DNA from: CAYNGH01 sp964396845
Lineage (GTDB): Bacteria > Vulcanimicrobiota > JAJTBE01 > CAYNGH01
Assembly: GCA_964396845.1 (NCBI GenBank)
Contig: CAYNGH010000195.1
Span: 1-5,605 of the forward strand
Direction of reading: 5' to 3'
Length of the DNA stretch: 5,605 bases
Positions 5,601-5,605 of the stretch are shown one piece after another (the stretch's first letter is position 1; every line of letters begins with the position of its first letter). A program made the position numbers and the translations under genes. The notes under the pieces were generated by a model. That model made no database searches. It saw nothing but the letters and a program-made list of their open reading frames with translations, and was not told the origin of the DNA.

Positions 5601-5605
5601 GAATC

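Larger units (their letters stand above)
5352..5605. other. Intergenic region rich in hairpins and repeats, no confident gene
   Basis: This 254-nt stretch after the membrane protein gene contains two adjacent CCC-ATT...AAT-GGG hairpins, an AT-rich palindrome and a long dyad at the right edge, each listed separately. No ORF longer than about 30 codons lies wholly within it. No tRNA or rRNA pattern is seen. The words ATGATTCG (5392 and 5479) and ATGAGTCG (5428) recur. Confidence 0.7.

Noticed and set aside
5352..5605. CRISPR array, tRNA or integron attC site
   Set aside because: There are only two diverged repeat units with no spacers, no cloverleaf with CCA or anticodon arm, and no integrase-type core sites.

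Overview
This window looks like part of a chromosome from an anaerobic bacterium, most plausibly a Desulfobacterota (former deltaproteobacterial) lineage. That placement is inference. It rests on moderately GC-rich coding sequence with CGG as the favoured arginine codon in the first four genes, on several Fe-S/radical enzymes, and on a long dyad repeat at the right end of a style I associate with sulfate-reducer genomes. Nothing in the window fixes the taxon.

Positions 1-4269 hold a tight same-strand operon of four genes. The first (5' end cut off by the window) and the second are both U32-like TIM-barrel proteins. The U32 superfamily includes peptidases, but also UbiU/UbiV, RlhA and TrhP, which perform O2-independent hydroxylations. 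The third is a radical SAM enzyme with an N-terminal PqqD-like peptide-binding (RRE) domain and a C-terminal SPASM domain with a complete cysteine set, the architecture of a RiPP or peptide maturase. The fourth joins a soluble S26-type signal-peptidase-like domain (Ser/His/Asp type) to about seven TPR repeats. Gene 1 to gene 2 is 17 nt apart with the preferred TTG start, genes 2 and 3 abut (TGA then ATG), and genes 3 and 4 overlap by 38 nt, so co-translation is likely.

The simplest joint reading is a peptide or protein modification pathway. The RRE would hold a substrate peptide, the rSAM-SPASM enzyme would modify it, the U32 pair would add a second chemistry or process it, and the S26-TPR protein would cleave or scaffold it. 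No convincing precursor peptide lies in the operon; it may be upstream of the window or elsewhere.

Positions 4270-4436 carry two hairpins, the second a textbook intrinsic terminator (9-bp stem, GGAA loop, T9), then a short inverted repeat and a strong ribosome binding site. Positions 4437-5351 encode an unrecognised protein with about five membrane segments and a soluble C-terminal domain. It is a separate transcription unit with different arginine codon use.

Positions 5352-5605 contain no confident gene. They hold two back-to-back hairpin units that also read as an in-frame tandem peptide repeat (a possible 27-aa peptide), an AT-rich perfect palindrome, and a long T/A-rich dyad at the right edge that may be a terminator or dispersed repeat.
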